A stretch of DNA of 64,000 nt from DATFVJ01 sp035517695 (GTDB lineage Bacteria > Actinomycetota > Actinomycetes > Streptosporangiales > Streptosporangiaceae), in contig DATIYI010000322.1 of the NCBI GenBank assembly GCA_035517695.1, positions 1-64,000 of the forward strand, given 5' to 3'. Below, piece by piece: positions 1-8,761 of this stretch. Each line of letters begins with the position of its first letter. The stretch's first letter is position 1. A program made the translations under genes and the position numbers. Below the pieces are notes generated by a model. That model was not told the origin of the DNA. It was given only the letters and a program-made list of their open reading frames with translations, and did not search any database.

Positions 1-1
1 T

Positions 2-450
2 TCGGCCTTCGTCGTGGAAAAGGGCGACGAGGGCTCTCGTCCGGCGCGCCTGAGCACAAGCTCGGGATCAAGGGCTCGCAGACATGTGAACTTTACTTCG
101 ACGACTGCGAGATACCTGCGGACCGGATGATCGGCGCCGAAGGGCAGGCCTAAGGACGGTGCAGCGCACGCTCGGTCACGCCCGGGTGACCATCGCCGCG
201 CAGGCGATCGGTATCGCGCAGGGAGCCCTCGACTACGCGACGTCGTACGTGAAGGAGCGTCAGCAGTTCGGCGGGCAGTCGCCGAATTCCAGGGCGTACA
301 GTTCATGCTGGCCGACATGGCGATGACGGTGGAGGCCGCGCGGCTGCTCACCTATGGCGCCGCCGCTAGGTCGCAGCGCGTGCTGGATGGTGCGGCAGGC
401 GCGGCCGAATCCGAACTGACCTTCTGCGACATGATCACTCATCGCATCCC
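2..450 (+). pseudogene. Acyl-CoA dehydrogenase remnant (middle part)
   Basis: Conceptual translation gives the acyl-CoA dehydrogenase core in pieces that jump frames. The first is SAFVVEKGDEG, then APEHKLGIKGSQTCELYFDDC and IPADRMIGAEG followed by a TAA. Next come a piece with RVTIAAQAIGIAQGALDY and VKERQQFG, and one with EFQGVQFMLADMAMTVEAAR. At least three frame changes and one stop break the gene. The fragment runs off the left edge and its C-terminal catalytic part is gone. This was a flavoprotein of fatty-acid or amino-acid beta-oxidation and is now non-functional, unless the frame changes are sequencing errors. Confidence 0.85.
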
Positions 451-452
451 CT

Positions 453-1015
453 TTGCCGACGCCCGAGGCGGCACTCGCCGCTCGGTTCGGGACCGCGTAC
501 GCGGTGGCCGTCAACTCCGGCAGCAGCGCCCTGTACGCTACCCTCGCCGTGCTGGGCTGTGGGCCGGGCCGCGGCGTCGCTCTGCCCTCGCGTGGCCCCG
601 CTGCCCACGGTCCTGCCCGTCCTAGCCCTCGGCGCTCGTCCGCTGCTGATCGACAACCAGCCTGGCAGCCTCGCCATGGGCGCCGGCGCTCTCGCAGCCA
701 AGATCCGCCCCGACACCGTCGCTGTCATCTCCGTTCCGTTGTGCGGCTACCCGGCGGACACGTATGACGCGCATCTCATCGAAGACACGGCACAGGCTCA
801 CGGAATCATCAGCGCCGGGAAGCTAGCCGGGACGACGGGAACCGCTGGCTGCTTCTCCACCCATGACCGTAAGCTCCTGGCCACCGGCGAGGGCGGCTTC
901 ATCCTCACCAACAATCCGGGCCTGCATAAGGCCGTCGAGGCATTCACCCGCCACGACCACCCACGCGGGAACGCGGCAGCGGTCAACTTTGCCGGTCCAC
1001 CCCGGGCTGACCAGG
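453..1015 (+). pseudogene. DegT/DnrJ/EryC1-type aminotransferase remnant
   Basis: The N-terminal piece has FGTAYAVAVNSGSSALYATL, typical of the PLP-binding fold of sugar aminotransferases. It shifts frame near 560-600 into a piece with LIEDTAQAHG and CFSTHDRKLLATGEGG. The lysine in the second motif sits where the family forms the Schiff base with PLP. After about residue 150 of the second piece the family match ends and the frame runs on into the NUDIX gene. It lacks the C-terminal half of a normal aminotransferase of about 370 residues, so it is a broken gene. Confidence 0.7.
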
Positions 1016-1077
1016 CAGCAGGTAGAGTGCATGGCCGAGCGCGTCCATGCCATCGCCGCCAGCGTCGGAGGCACCCG

Positions 1078-1539
1078 ATGATCCGCCATTTCACCGCCAC
1101 CGGGATCGTCCTGCATCGCGACACGGTCCTGCTCATCGAGCATGTGAAGCTCGGATGGTGGATGCCGCCCGGCGGCCACATCGATCCGGACGAAGACCCC
1201 GTGCAGGCAGTCCTGCGCGAAGTCCGCGAAGAGACGGGACTCGACTGCGCGATCATCGCCCCCGACGTATTCGCACACGACGCCGTTCAGGTACTCCCCG
1301 CGCCCTTCACCATCCTGGTCGAGGACGTACCCGAAGCCGGGCAGACGGTCCAGCACATCGACTGCATCTACGTGCTGCGACCCACATCGGACCCCGCCGC
1401 GCTCGCCGCACAAGCCGGAGAGGTCCAAGACCCGCGATGGGTACCGGTCAGCCAAGTCGGCGAATTGCGCACGCCTCCAGAGCTCCCTGCCCTCATCCAC
1501 GCTGCGGCCCAGAGCGTCAATGCCCTCACCGGAGCCTGA
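1078..1539 (+). CDS. NUDIX hydrolase
   Basis: A protein of 153 residues with a complete NUDIX box (G-X5-E-X7-REUXEEXGU) reading GGHIDPDEDP followed by VLREVREETGL near residues 29-51. The family hydrolyses nucleoside diphosphates linked to other moieties, using divalent metal bound by the glutamates of the box. The ATG at 1078 is chosen because the fold starts directly after it. The same frame is open further upstream only because it reads through the aminotransferase remnant. The substrate cannot be told from the sequence. It is the only intact gene among debris. Confidence 0.85.
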   Translation: MIRHFTATGIVLHRDTVLLIEHVKLGWWMPPGGHIDPDEDPVQAVLREVREETGLDCAIIAPDVFAHDAVQVLPAPFTILVEDVPEAGQTVQHIDCIYVLRPTSDPAALAAQAGEVQDPRWVPVSQVGELRTPPELPALIHAAAQSVNALTGA

Positions 1540-2358
1540 ACTGCTTCACGCCCGGCACGGCGCTCGCCGGCGGAGCCCGCAAGCTTGCCTCTCCGCCAGA
1601 GCGGTTACGGTCAGTGAGGAGCGAAGCTGATCCGTTCACCGGCCCCACCCAGGCCCGGGGCGCGCTCTATGCTGACCGGATCGCTGGCGCAGCGTGGCGT
1701 TACACCGTGCCCGGGTGACCGGCAGACACGCCGGAGAAATGATCTGCGATCTTGCCGAGGGGGTTCCCCTGGACACAATGTGAGGAACACCGTGGAACAG
1801 TGCATCGCGTCGGACGACCTGCCCGGGCCGCTGAAGCAGGTGATCGAGGCCCGCACCGGATCCATCGCCTGCCAGGTCGAGAATTTCACCGACTTCGGGC
1901 ATTCCCCTGGGTGCACCCGGGGTTGCTGGGCGACCCGGCCCGGCCGGTCGTCCCTCGCCACGAGGTCCGGGCCGAAGCTGACGTGCTGCACTATTCGATC
2001 GTCCGGCCGGAGTCGCCCAATTCCGGCGACTTCCCGGTCTTAAGGCAACCAGCAGGCCGGCCCGCCAGAGCGGCTTAGCCGCTATGAACTTCACCTGCCG
2101 GATACCATCGCGCCGCGCCTGGGCTGGGGCGGCGAGCGCGGCGCGGCACGCTTATGTAGGTGACCAGCGTTATATGCGTGCTGAGCATGGCCGACAGGTC
2201 GCGGTCATGTCCGTCGAGCGCGGCGAGCATCCACTCCGTGCAGGCTAGCCCAGCCGGAATCGGCTGCGGCCGGGTCACTGATAGTGGCCAAGAATGCCGG
2301 TGCAGGAGCGCCCAGGGCGTTCGCGCCGCAAACTCGGGCCGGGCACCGGCACGTTGCC
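1540..2358. other. Stretch without a supported intact gene; possible kinase-like remnant
   Basis: No convincing complete gene. On the plus strand, from a GTG near 1792, a short reading with DDLPGPLKQVIEARTGSI looks faintly like the N terminus of aminoglycoside phosphotransferase-type kinases before it loses sense. This is a weak resemblance. On the minus strand, 2075-2278 is open for 67 residues with a natural-looking N-terminal half, but I recognise nothing in it. The stretch separates the NUDIX gene from the 3' end of thrB and fits the general decay of this end of the window. Confidence 0.4.
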
Positions 2359-3297
2359 TCAGTTTGCGGTCGTAGGACCGATACGAGCGCCGCCGCCACC
2401 GGCAAGACCCACCTCGTGCAGCCGCCAGCCGCCCGCTGCCCCGCAGGATTCTTCGGCAGCAGACCGGACGCGGGGCAGCTGCCGTCGTTCGCAGAGCACG
2501 AGCAGCGAGGGTCCGGCACCCGAGACGAACGCCGCGTGCCCCTGGGCTCGCAGATGCCCGAGGGCGTTTGCCGCCTCCGGCCAGCTCGCCAGGCGCCGCT
2601 GCTGGTGCAGCACGTCGTCAGTGGCAGGAAGCAGCAGATCAAAGGCGCCGGCTAGGGCAAGCGGAAGTAGCGCCGCCCGCCCCGCTGTCCAGGCGGCATG
2701 CGCGAACGCAACGGTGTCAGGCAGGATCTGCCTGGCCGCCCTTGTTCCCATAGGTTCCGGTGCGATCAGCGCGAAGGCTGCCAGATCCGGATGAACGGAA
2801 GCCGGGTGGTAGCGGGGCGTGCCAAGCTCGCTCCAGCAAAGTGTGGCGCCGCCGAACAGGCACGGGGCGACGTTGTCGGGGTGACCTTCTATCTCGCTCG
2901 CGAGCTGGAACACGCCGGCGTCCGGCAGGTCCACGGCGAGCACCTTCCGGGCAGCAAGCAGGCCAAGGGCAATAGCTGCCGCGCTCGAGCCAAAGCCTCG
3001 CCCGCGCGGGAAACCCAGCTCAAGTTCTAGGCTGAGCGCGGGCAACGTCCTGCCCGCTTCCTTGGCGAAGCGCAGCATCGCCGCGACAAGAAGGTTGTCG
3101 CGGCCCACCGGGATGCTCTGCGCCTCCTCGCCCTTGGCGTGCACGGCCAGGTCGCCAGGGCTGCCATGTCCTGGCGTCACCTTGAGCGTGTCCCACCAGT
3201 CGAGCGCGAGGCCGGCCGCGTCGAACCCCGAGCCGAGATTAGCGCTCGTCGCTGGTGCGAGCACCACGATCGATGCTTGCGCCGAGGTTATCCGCAT
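2359..3297 (-). CDS. thrB: Homoserine kinase
   Basis: A 312-residue GHMP-family kinase that phosphorylates homoserine to O-phosphohomoserine with ATP, the penultimate step to threonine. Visible are the N-terminal VLAPATSANLGSGFDAAGLALDWWD, the ATP-binding GHMP loop FPRGRGFGSSAAA near residues 95-108, and the C-terminal FVSGAGPSLLVL. Length is normal for bacterial ThrB (about 300). In most actinobacteria thrB follows hom and thrC. Here neither is adjacent: upstream is a short Cys-rich gene on the other strand and downstream is debris. The gene therefore looks displaced from its usual operon. Confidence 0.92.
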   Translation of the reverse strand: MRITSAQASIVVLAPATSANLGSGFDAAGLALDWWDTLKVTPGHGSPGDLAVHAKGEEAQSIPVGRDNLLVAAMLRFAKEAGRTLPALSLELELGFPRGRGFGSSAAAIALGLLAARKVLAVDLPDAGVFQLASEIEGHPDNVAPCLFGGATLCWSELGTPRYHPASVHPDLAAFALIAPEPMGTRAARQILPDTVAFAHAAWTAGRAALLPLALAGAFDLLLPATDDVLHQQRRLASWPEAANALGHLRAQGHAAFVSGAGPSLLVLCERRQLPRVRSAAEESCGAAGGWRLHEVGLAGGGGARIGPTTAN

Positions 3298-3653
3298 GTG
3301 CGTTCCCTTCCCGCGGCAAGCCGTGGCGACGCGCCGTCATCGGGCCGCGCCGACGACCCGCGGCGGGCTAGCCGAATCAAGGCTCCTGCCGTGCCTTGCT
3401 CTGGCGCGCCAAGTTTCTGGCGCGCCGGGTTCTCAGTTTGCTGATGATAGTTGGCAGCCACGCCCAGCCTGTTTGGTCTTCACCCGGACCGGGTGACGCG
3501 CGCAGGGCTAGCGGGGGACATCCTCACGATCGGGCAGCGTTTGCGGCCCGAACCCGTGCCCGGCAAAAGGCGCCCCGCCCGCCCCACCGTTCGCTGCCGT
3601 CCGCATGGCCAAAGCCGGCGCTGACCCACGATGACCGAGGAGGTCGGTTCACG

Positions 3654-3926
3654 ATGACAGAAGACCCGACGCCACGCACAGACCGGTCGGCCGAAGGCTT
3701 CGAACTCCCCCTGCCTGGTATCGAGGCCGGCCGTGAATTCGAAGAGGCTCAGGAACATCAGACCTATACCGACATCGATCCCGAGACCAACGAACTGCAC
3801 GCGACCGGCAAGACATGTTCGCGCTGCGGCCGGGTCATCCAGCCGGACGAGGACGTACGGCGCACCGCTGGCGGCGCCTACCAGCATGATTTCTGCGAGG
3901 TTAGACAAGCTCCGCAGCCCGGGTGA
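3654..3926 (+). CDS. Small Cys-rich protein, possible zinc knuckle
   Basis: A 90-residue acidic protein starting at ATG 3654 behind GAGGAGG at 3637-3643. The N-terminal two thirds are rich in Glu and Asp. The C-terminal part has CSRCGRVIQPDEDVRR followed by YQHDFC, giving a CxxC and a later His-Asp-Phe-Cys. Such a set of three Cys and one His could bind zinc in a LIM- or zinc-ribbon-like way, but no metal site is proven. Its 3' end overlaps the 3' end of the convergent SDR gene by 26 bases. Family and function are not recognised. Confidence 0.6.
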   Translation: MTEDPTPRTDRSAEGFELPLPGIEAGREFEEAQEHQTYTDIDPETNELHATGKTCSRCGRVIQPDEDVRRTAGGAYQHDFCEVRQAPQPG

Positions 3927-5361
3927 TGTTGCGGGGCATTCGGCCGAAGATCAGGCTGTGGAACGGCGAGATCGACCACCAGTAGAGGTGGCCGAGCAGG
4001 CCCCGGGGGTGAAAGATCGCCCGTTGGCGATAGGTGGTCCGGCCCGTTTCTGTCCGGACGGCGAGTTCCAGCCAGGCCAGGCCGGGCAGCCGCATTTCCG
4101 CGCGCAGCCGAAGCAGTCGTCCTGCTTCGATCTCCTCCACCCGCCAGAAGTCGACCGCGTCGCCAATCCGCAGGTGACGTGGGTCGCGTCGGCCACGCCG
4201 CAGGCCGGCGCCGCCGGTCAGCCTGTCGATGAACCCGCGCAGATGCCAGGCCAGTGGCAGTGAATACCAGCCGTTTTCACCGCCGACGCCCTCGATTACC
4301 TGCCACAAAGCCTCCGGCGCCGCGTCGGTCATCTGGGTCCGCTCGTCGACGTAAAGGCTGCCGCCGGCCCAGTTCGGGTCGGTGGGCAGTGGATTGCTTG
4401 GTGCACCGGGCGGCGCTGCCGACGACCAGCGCGTAATGACGTTCACCTCACGCACTTGGCTCAGGGCGAGTTCGACGGCACGGTCGAAGCCGATCAGGCC
4501 GCCGGGCGGGTCAGGTACGTATGCCGCGATGTCGTGCTCGCGGCAGACGACTTCGTTGCGCAGTGATTCGACCAGCGGCCGGGCGATCGTGCCAGGCACA
4601 GGCGTGACGAGGCCCACCCACAGGCTCGACAGGCGCGGCGTGAGCACGGGAACGGGCAGGATGACGCGCCCAGGCAGCCCCGCAACGGTGGCGTACCTGC
4701 GCATCATGTCTATGTAGGTGAGCACGTCGGGCCCGCCTATGTCGAAGGCGCGGCTCACTGCCCCGGGCAGATCCGCGCAGCCGACCAGGTAGCGCAGCAC
4801 GTCGCGGATCGCGATTGGCTGGATCCTGGTGCGTACCCAATGCGGTGTCACCATGACAGGCAACCGCTCGGTGAGATAGCGAAGCATCTCGAACGAGGCT
4901 GAGCCGGACCCGATGATGACCGCTGCGCGCAGCACGGCGGCTGGTACGTCGCAGCCGAGCAGAATGTCGGCGACCTCGGCACGGGACCGCAGATGCGCGG
5001 AAAGCTCACCGTCCGGTGCGAGAGCACCGAGATAGACGATGCGGCTGACTCCGCACTCACCGGCGGCGCCTGCCACGGTCGTCGCGGCACGCCTATCCCT
5101 GTCCTCGAAGCCGGCGCCGCCCCCCATCCCGTGGACGAGGTAATAGACCACGTCGATGCCTTCGAGCGCCCGGCGGGTTGGTCCCGCCGCCAGCGCATCG
5201 GCCTCCGCGACCGTCACATCTGCCGCCCAAGGCTGGTCGCGCAAGTTGCCAGGGTGGCGCGCCATGCACCGAACGCGGTGGCCCGCGGAGAGCAACTCAG
5301 GCACGAGCCTTCCGCCGATGTACCCGCTCGCCCCCATCACCAGGCAGTGCTGCGCATTCAT
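3901..5361 (-). CDS. NAD(P)-binding SDR-type oxidoreductase with C-terminal DUF2867-like domain
   Basis: A 486-residue protein. Residues 1-20 (MNAQHCLVMGASGYIGGRLV) contain the GxSGYIGG dinucleotide-binding loop of atypical short-chain dehydrogenases/NmrA-like proteins. The N-terminal about 290 residues follow this Rossmann fold. The C-terminal about 180 residues, with VDFWRVEEIEAGRLLRLRAEM and later LYWWSISPFHSLIF, match the DUF2867 region often fused to it. The open frame extends to 5487, but the ATG at 5361 sits directly before the dinucleotide fold and is preferred. The substrate is unknown. Confidence 0.82.
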   Translation of the reverse strand: MNAQHCLVMGASGYIGGRLVPELLSAGHRVRCMARHPGNLRDQPWAADVTVAEADALAAGPTRRALEGIDVVYYLVHGMGGGAGFEDRDRRAATTVAGAAGECGVSRIVYLGALAPDGELSAHLRSRAEVADILLGCDVPAAVLRAAVIIGSGSASFEMLRYLTERLPVMVTPHWVRTRIQPIAIRDVLRYLVGCADLPGAVSRAFDIGGPDVLTYIDMMRRYATVAGLPGRVILPVPVLTPRLSSLWVGLVTPVPGTIARPLVESLRNEVVCREHDIAAYVPDPPGGLIGFDRAVELALSQVREVNVITRWSSAAPPGAPSNPLPTDPNWAGGSLYVDERTQMTDAAPEALWQVIEGVGGENGWYSLPLAWHLRGFIDRLTGGAGLRRGRRDPRHLRIGDAVDFWRVEEIEAGRLLRLRAEMRLPGLAWLELAVRTETGRTTYRQRAIFHPRGLLGHLYWWSISPFHSLIFGRMPRNITRAAELV

Positions 5362-5750
5362 GGCGAGCCCCCTCCCGGCCGCGTGTCGCCTACCCGCTGC
5401 CGGAGATCTACCCAAGCTCGGCCGACGCGAAGAACGCCCGCAGGCGACGCGTTGGAAGGGTGGTCGCGCTGGGTGCCCGCCGGCCACCTGTGGCCGCGGG
5501 AGGGCCAGTTAGCTGACCAGCGTCGCCCGCGGCTGTGGCCCGGGCTGCAGACCACCAATGTGGCAGCCGCGGCCACGGTGCGGAGGCAGGGCGCGGTGAA
5601 GGCAATAGAGGCGGAGATCGAGGCGCGTGCCGCGGGCTTCGATGCTGACCGGCTGGCGCGGATCGACCGGCACTTCAGGCGCTAACTAACGGACCGACCC
5701 GCAGGGGCATCACCCTCGGGCGACCGGCAGGGAGTTCACTGGCGCGCCCG
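5362..5750. pseudogene. Gap with N-terminal remnant of a beta-lactamase-family serine hydrolase
   Basis: The only recognisable part is at 5596-5685 on the plus strand. There a GTG opens a 29-residue reading ending IEARAAGFDADRLARIDRHFRR and then TAA. This is the usual N-terminal beginning of class C beta-lactamase/esterase-like serine hydrolases, whose body normally continues with YVDDGRLPGW-type sequence. Here it stops at once, so only a stub is left. The rest of the stretch shows nothing I can support. Confidence 0.55.
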
Positions 5751-6251
5751 TCAACGGCGCTTCGGTGGCGGGGGAGGCGGGTGCGGGGGCATCGAGGCGA
5801 GCGCTGGCGGTTCATCGGGCCACACAAGCAGCAGTGGGCAAGGAACGTGGTCGACGATGAATCTGGTGGCCGGGCCCAAGCTCTTGGGACCGAGACGGCG
5901 CAGGTCACCGTCCCGGGCGACAATGAGCAGGTCGGCGTCCGCGCAGGCGGCGGTAACCTCGTGCTCGGCCCGGCCGGACCGGCTGGCCCGGCGGGCGGGC
6001 CTGCCCAGCCGGTCGGCCGCCGAGTCGAGCAGATTCGCGGCGGCCGTCGCGGCCGCCGCCTCGATTCGCTTGCCGGGGTCGTGCGCGGGATGGCTGCGCC
6101 CAAGCAGTCCTGTCCTCGCGCCGCGGGCCGCGGCGGCCGGGCCTTCCTCGGTGATGTGCAAGAGAATGACGTCCATCCCTTGGGCGAACCGGCGAGCGGC
6201 GTCGATGCATGCCTGCCAAGTGCCCTCGACGATCCACACGACCACCGTCAT
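5751..6251 (-). CDS. Universal stress protein-like, single domain
   Basis: 166 residues. The start MTVVVWIVEGTWQACIDAARRFA and the end of the fold, ADLLIVARDGD then GPATRFIVDHVPCPLLLVWP, follow the alternating strand/helix plan of UspA proteins. The ATP-binding G2xG9xG(S/T) loop is degenerate, so nucleotide binding is doubtful. A Pro-rich tail (PHPPPPPP) closes the protein. It starts 4 bases after the stop of the ArsB/NhaD-like transporter and is probably co-translated with it. That arrangement suggests a regulatory or sensory partner of the transporter, which is inference. Confidence 0.7.
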   Translation of the reverse strand: MTVVVWIVEGTWQACIDAARRFAQGMDVILLHITEEGPAAAARGARTGLLGRSHPAHDPGKRIEAAAATAAANLLDSAADRLGRPARRASRSGRAEHEVTAACADADLLIVARDGDLRRLGPKSLGPATRFIVDHVPCPLLLVWPDEPPALASMPPHPPPPPPKRR

Positions 6252-6255
6252 CGCG

Positions 6256-7503
6256 TCAGCCTCCGATCACGTGCAGGCCCAGCCACAAGCCAACCACCGC
6301 GGCGGCGATCGCAGCAGGAACGGTGAGCACGCCGAGGCGCATGAATTCGCCGATGGCAGGCTCATGGTCATGTTCGCGAAGCACCCGCCGCCACAAAAGG
6401 GTCGCGAGCGATCCGACGTAGGTAAGGTTTGGGCCGACGTTGACGCCGATGAGCATGGCGAGCAGCGGACCCGGGCCTCCTGCGGCGGCGGCAGGTAGCA
6501 GCAAAAGCACGGTGGGCAGGTTGTTGAGCAGGTTCGCCAGCACGCCAGCCAGGACCGCGACCGCCAGTAGGCCTGGCAGTGCCGTCCCTTGGGACACCAG
6601 CGGACGGACCGCGTCACCGAGCCCGTTTCCTACCACGGCGGCTACCACCACGCCGAGCGCGAGCACGAAGGCGCCGAACGGCAGATCGGCTGAGCGAAGC
6701 ACTTCAGCCGGGGTCACGCGGCGCTGCAACAGAGCCCGCACGGCCAGCACGACGGCGCCCGCGAATGCCGCCCATGCGGGGTTCACACCGAGTGCCGACG
6801 CCGCCACGAACCCGCCGAGCGTCGCCGCGACGACGGCGAGGGCGAAGAACGGGACCTGCGCATTCTCGGGCGGCGGTCGCCGTTCCGCGACCCGCAGGTC
6901 AGAGGCGAAAAACAGGCGAAAGATGACATATTCGACGGCGATCGCGGCCAGCCAGGGAATCGCCATAAGGGCGCCGAATCGGGTGAAGGACAAGCCGCTT
7001 GCCGTGTAAGCAAGCAGGTTGGTCAGGTTGGAGACCGGAAGCAGCAGGGACGCGGTATTGGCCAGATGTGTACACGCATAGACGTGCGGCTTCGGCCGGG
7101 CGTGCAGCCGTGCCACCGTCGCGAAGACCACCGGGGTAAGCAGCACAACGGTCGCGTCCAGGCTGAGCACTGCCGTGATCGCGGAGGCGATCAGGAAGAC
7201 ACGGGCGAGCAGGTTCCCTCGTCCGCGCGCCAAGACCGCCCCCGCGGCTTCGAACAGCCCCTCCCGGTCGGATAGCTGGGCGAGCGCGAGGATCGAGGCG
7301 AGAAAACCGACCACGGGCAGCAACTGCGAGATCTCCTCGCGGGCAGCGTGCGGTGAGACCAAGCCAAGCGCCATGGCCACGCCCGCGGCAGGCACCGCGG
7401 TGACGGCTTCTGGCAGCCCACGTGGCTTGATCACGGCGCCGCCGAGCACCACAAGCAGCAGCAGGACTGAGGAGGTTTCTGCGATCACACTTCCCGGTGG
7501 CAC
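6256..7503 (-). CDS. ArsB/NhaD/SLC13-type membrane transporter
   Basis: A 415-residue polytopic membrane protein with about eleven hydrophobic segments. It carries ion-transporter family patterns such as SLDATVVLLTPVVFATVARL in the middle and a C-terminal ANLLNNLPTVLLLLP with GVNVGPNLTYVGSLATLLW. These two half-site signatures (NLxNNLPT and GxNxGPNxTxxGSLA) are typical of ArsB and related ion-transporter-superfamily carriers. The substrate (arsenite, dicarboxylate or Na+/H+) cannot be decided, and no arsR or arsC is nearby. The start is GTG at 7503; a second GTG lies 12 bases downstream. The universal-stress gene follows directly. Confidence 0.85.
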   Translation of the reverse strand: MPPGSVIAETSSVLLLLVVLGGAVIKPRGLPEAVTAVPAAGVAMALGLVSPHAAREEISQLLPVVGFLASILALAQLSDREGLFEAAGAVLARGRGNLLARVFLIASAITAVLSLDATVVLLTPVVFATVARLHARPKPHVYACTHLANTASLLLPVSNLTNLLAYTASGLSFTRFGALMAIPWLAAIAVEYVIFRLFFASDLRVAERRPPPENAQVPFFALAVVAATLGGFVAASALGVNPAWAAFAGAVVLAVRALLQRRVTPAEVLRSADLPFGAFVLALGVVVAAVVGNGLGDAVRPLVSQGTALPGLLAVAVLAGVLANLLNNLPTVLLLLPAAAAGGPGPLLAMLIGVNVGPNLTYVGSLATLLWRRVLREHDHEPAIGEFMRLGVLTVPAAIAAAVVGLWLGLHVIGG

Positions 7504-7519
7504 CCGGTCCCCCGGCTCG

Positions 7520-7864
7520 CTAGCGGTGCTCAGCTGGACGAGGCGCCCTCTTCGCGCATGTGGGCACGGCTAGGAGCGCAAGCGGCAGCGACAGGTGCAC
7601 GGTGGCGCGCGCTGCGGAGGTGCAGAACAGGCCGATGGTCAACAGCAGCGAATCGCCGGCCAGGAAGAACCCGATGAACAGCCCGGTCTCGGCGAAGAGG
7701 ACGAGGAATACGCCAAGCGCGCCGAGCCCGCCGAGCAGGGACGTCGGGCTTAGCGGGTTCAGCGCCAGGCCCTGCGCGGCGTGCCCAGCAATCCCAGCAA
7801 GAACCCCATGCATAGGATGCGGAGCAGAGATCACCTGCCGCAGCGCCGCGTGCAGCACTGTCAC
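7520..7864 (-). pseudogene. Truncated DedA-family membrane protein
   Basis: From the GTG at 7864, behind a good AGGAGGA, the reading contains LNPLSPTSLLGGLGALGVFLVLFAETGLFIGFFLAGDSLLLTIGLF. This is the conserved first half of DedA/SNARE-associated membrane proteins (FAExGLxxGxFLPGDSLL). The family proline before GDS is replaced by Ala. Near residue 100 the match dissolves into LLAVPTCAKRAPRPAEHR and a stop. The second half, with the usual Arg/Gly-containing loop and last helices, is missing. About 115 residues remain of the roughly 200 expected, so a null allele is likely. Confidence 0.7.
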
Positions 7865-8111
7865 GCCTGCTTCCTCCTCTGCTCGAGACGGCCACACGCC
7901 TGGGATGGCACACTGGATCCGGCAACGTCTACACGCCCGTAGAACCTCGTCTAGCGTTGCAGAGAATTAGGCGGGGAGGTGCGCGATCGCAAAAATGGTG
8001 CTGGCCAGGCACGAGGGCCCCCCGGAGCGCCCTCGTGCGCGACAGCCGCGCGACGGCGCTGGAGGGCTGCGCGGCAGCGCTGTCGGCACGGTCCGGGGCG
8101 GTGCGGTCAGC

Positions 8112-8525
8112 GTGGCGCGCCGCGAGGCCGCGGGCGCTCAGGGCCGTCGAGCCGCGGGCGAACTTGAGGCAGAGGTCCTCGCCGTCCTGCTGCGCGCGGA
8201 CGCCGCGCTGACCCCGCGTGACGTGAGAGCGCAACTCGGCGGCGGCCTGGCATACAGCACGGTGGTGACGATCTTGTCCCGGCTGCATGCCAAGGGCGTG
8301 CTGACCCGCCGTAGAACCCGCCGCGCCTACGCATACGCGCCAGTGGCCGACGAATCGGGTCTGGCCGCCAGGCGCATGCGCCAGGTGCTCGACGGCGAGG
8401 CCGACCGCGAAGCCGTATTGGAGCATTTCGTGTCGGACCTTTCCGACCAAGACGAACAGCTACTGCACAACCTGCTGCTCCGCGGCGGGACCGCGGGCAG
8501 GACTGGGGACCGGAGGCACCGTTGA
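8112..8525 (+). CDS. BlaI/MecI/CopY-family transcriptional repressor
   Basis: Winged-helix repressor. GELEAEVLAVLLRADAALTPRDVRAQL and YSTVVTILSRLHAKGVLTRRR form the DNA-binding domain. The end, RRMRQVLDGEADREAVLEHFVSDLS, is the dimerisation helix. These repressors usually control an adjacent M56 metallopeptidase (BlaR1-like) and are cleaved when it is activated. The frame is open from 7995, but the first 39 residues are Arg/Gly-rich and unlike the family, so GTG 8112 is preferred with some doubt. The stop overlaps the start of the M56 stub by one base (TGATG). Confidence 0.82.
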   Translation: MARREAAGAQGRRAAGELEAEVLAVLLRADAALTPRDVRAQLGGGLAYSTVVTILSRLHAKGVLTRRRTRRAYAYAPVADESGLAARRMRQVLDGEADREAVLEHFVSDLSDQDEQLLHNLLLRGGTAGRTGDRRHR

Positions 8526-8689
8526 TGCGGCCTGACGTCTACGTCCCACTGGTGCCGCCGGTCATCGTGGCGGACGGCGCGGTGTGGCAGACCGCCAAGT
8601 CCTGGCCGGTCAAGTCCTGGGGGTCAAGTCCTGGGGGTCAAGTCCTGGGGGGTCAAGTCCTGGGCGGTCAAGTTCTGAGGCAGTCCTGA
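8525..8689 (+). pseudogene. N-terminal stub of M56 (BlaR1-like) metallopeptidase
   Basis: Translation from ATG 8525 begins MRPDVYVPLVPPVIVA, which resembles the first membrane segment of M56 peptidases that normally follow BlaI genes. After about 25 residues the frame runs into tandem copies of a 14-15 base repeat and ends at a TGA after 54 codons. The HExxH peptidase domain is absent from the window. The BlaI-type repressor therefore has no local inducer-sensing partner. Confidence 0.6.
8602..8685 (+). repeat. 14-15 bp tandem repeat (GTCAAGTCCTGGGG-type)
   Basis: About five imperfect head-to-tail copies of gtcaagtcctgggg, with one-base length changes between units (14 and 15 bases). The array lies at the break point of the M56 stub. 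It may have arisen at, or caused, the deletion of the rest of that gene. Confidence 0.85.
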
Positions 8690-8745
8690 GGGATTGAGCG
8701 CTCCCGTCGATCACGGTAAGTAGTGATCAAAGATCATTGCGTTAG

Positions 8746-8761
8746 TGTGATCCACATCACA
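8746..8761. promoter_or_regulatory. Perfect CRP-type palindrome upstream of lysozyme-like gene
   Basis: TGTGATCCACATCACA matches the CRP/FNR-family consensus TGTGA-N6-TCACA exactly. It lies 243 bases before the TTG start of the secreted lysozyme-like gene at 9004. In M. tuberculosis the CRP homologue Rv3676 binds the same consensus before rpfA, another muralytic secreted protein. Control of the gene at 9004 is inferred from that parallel. Confidence 0.7.
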
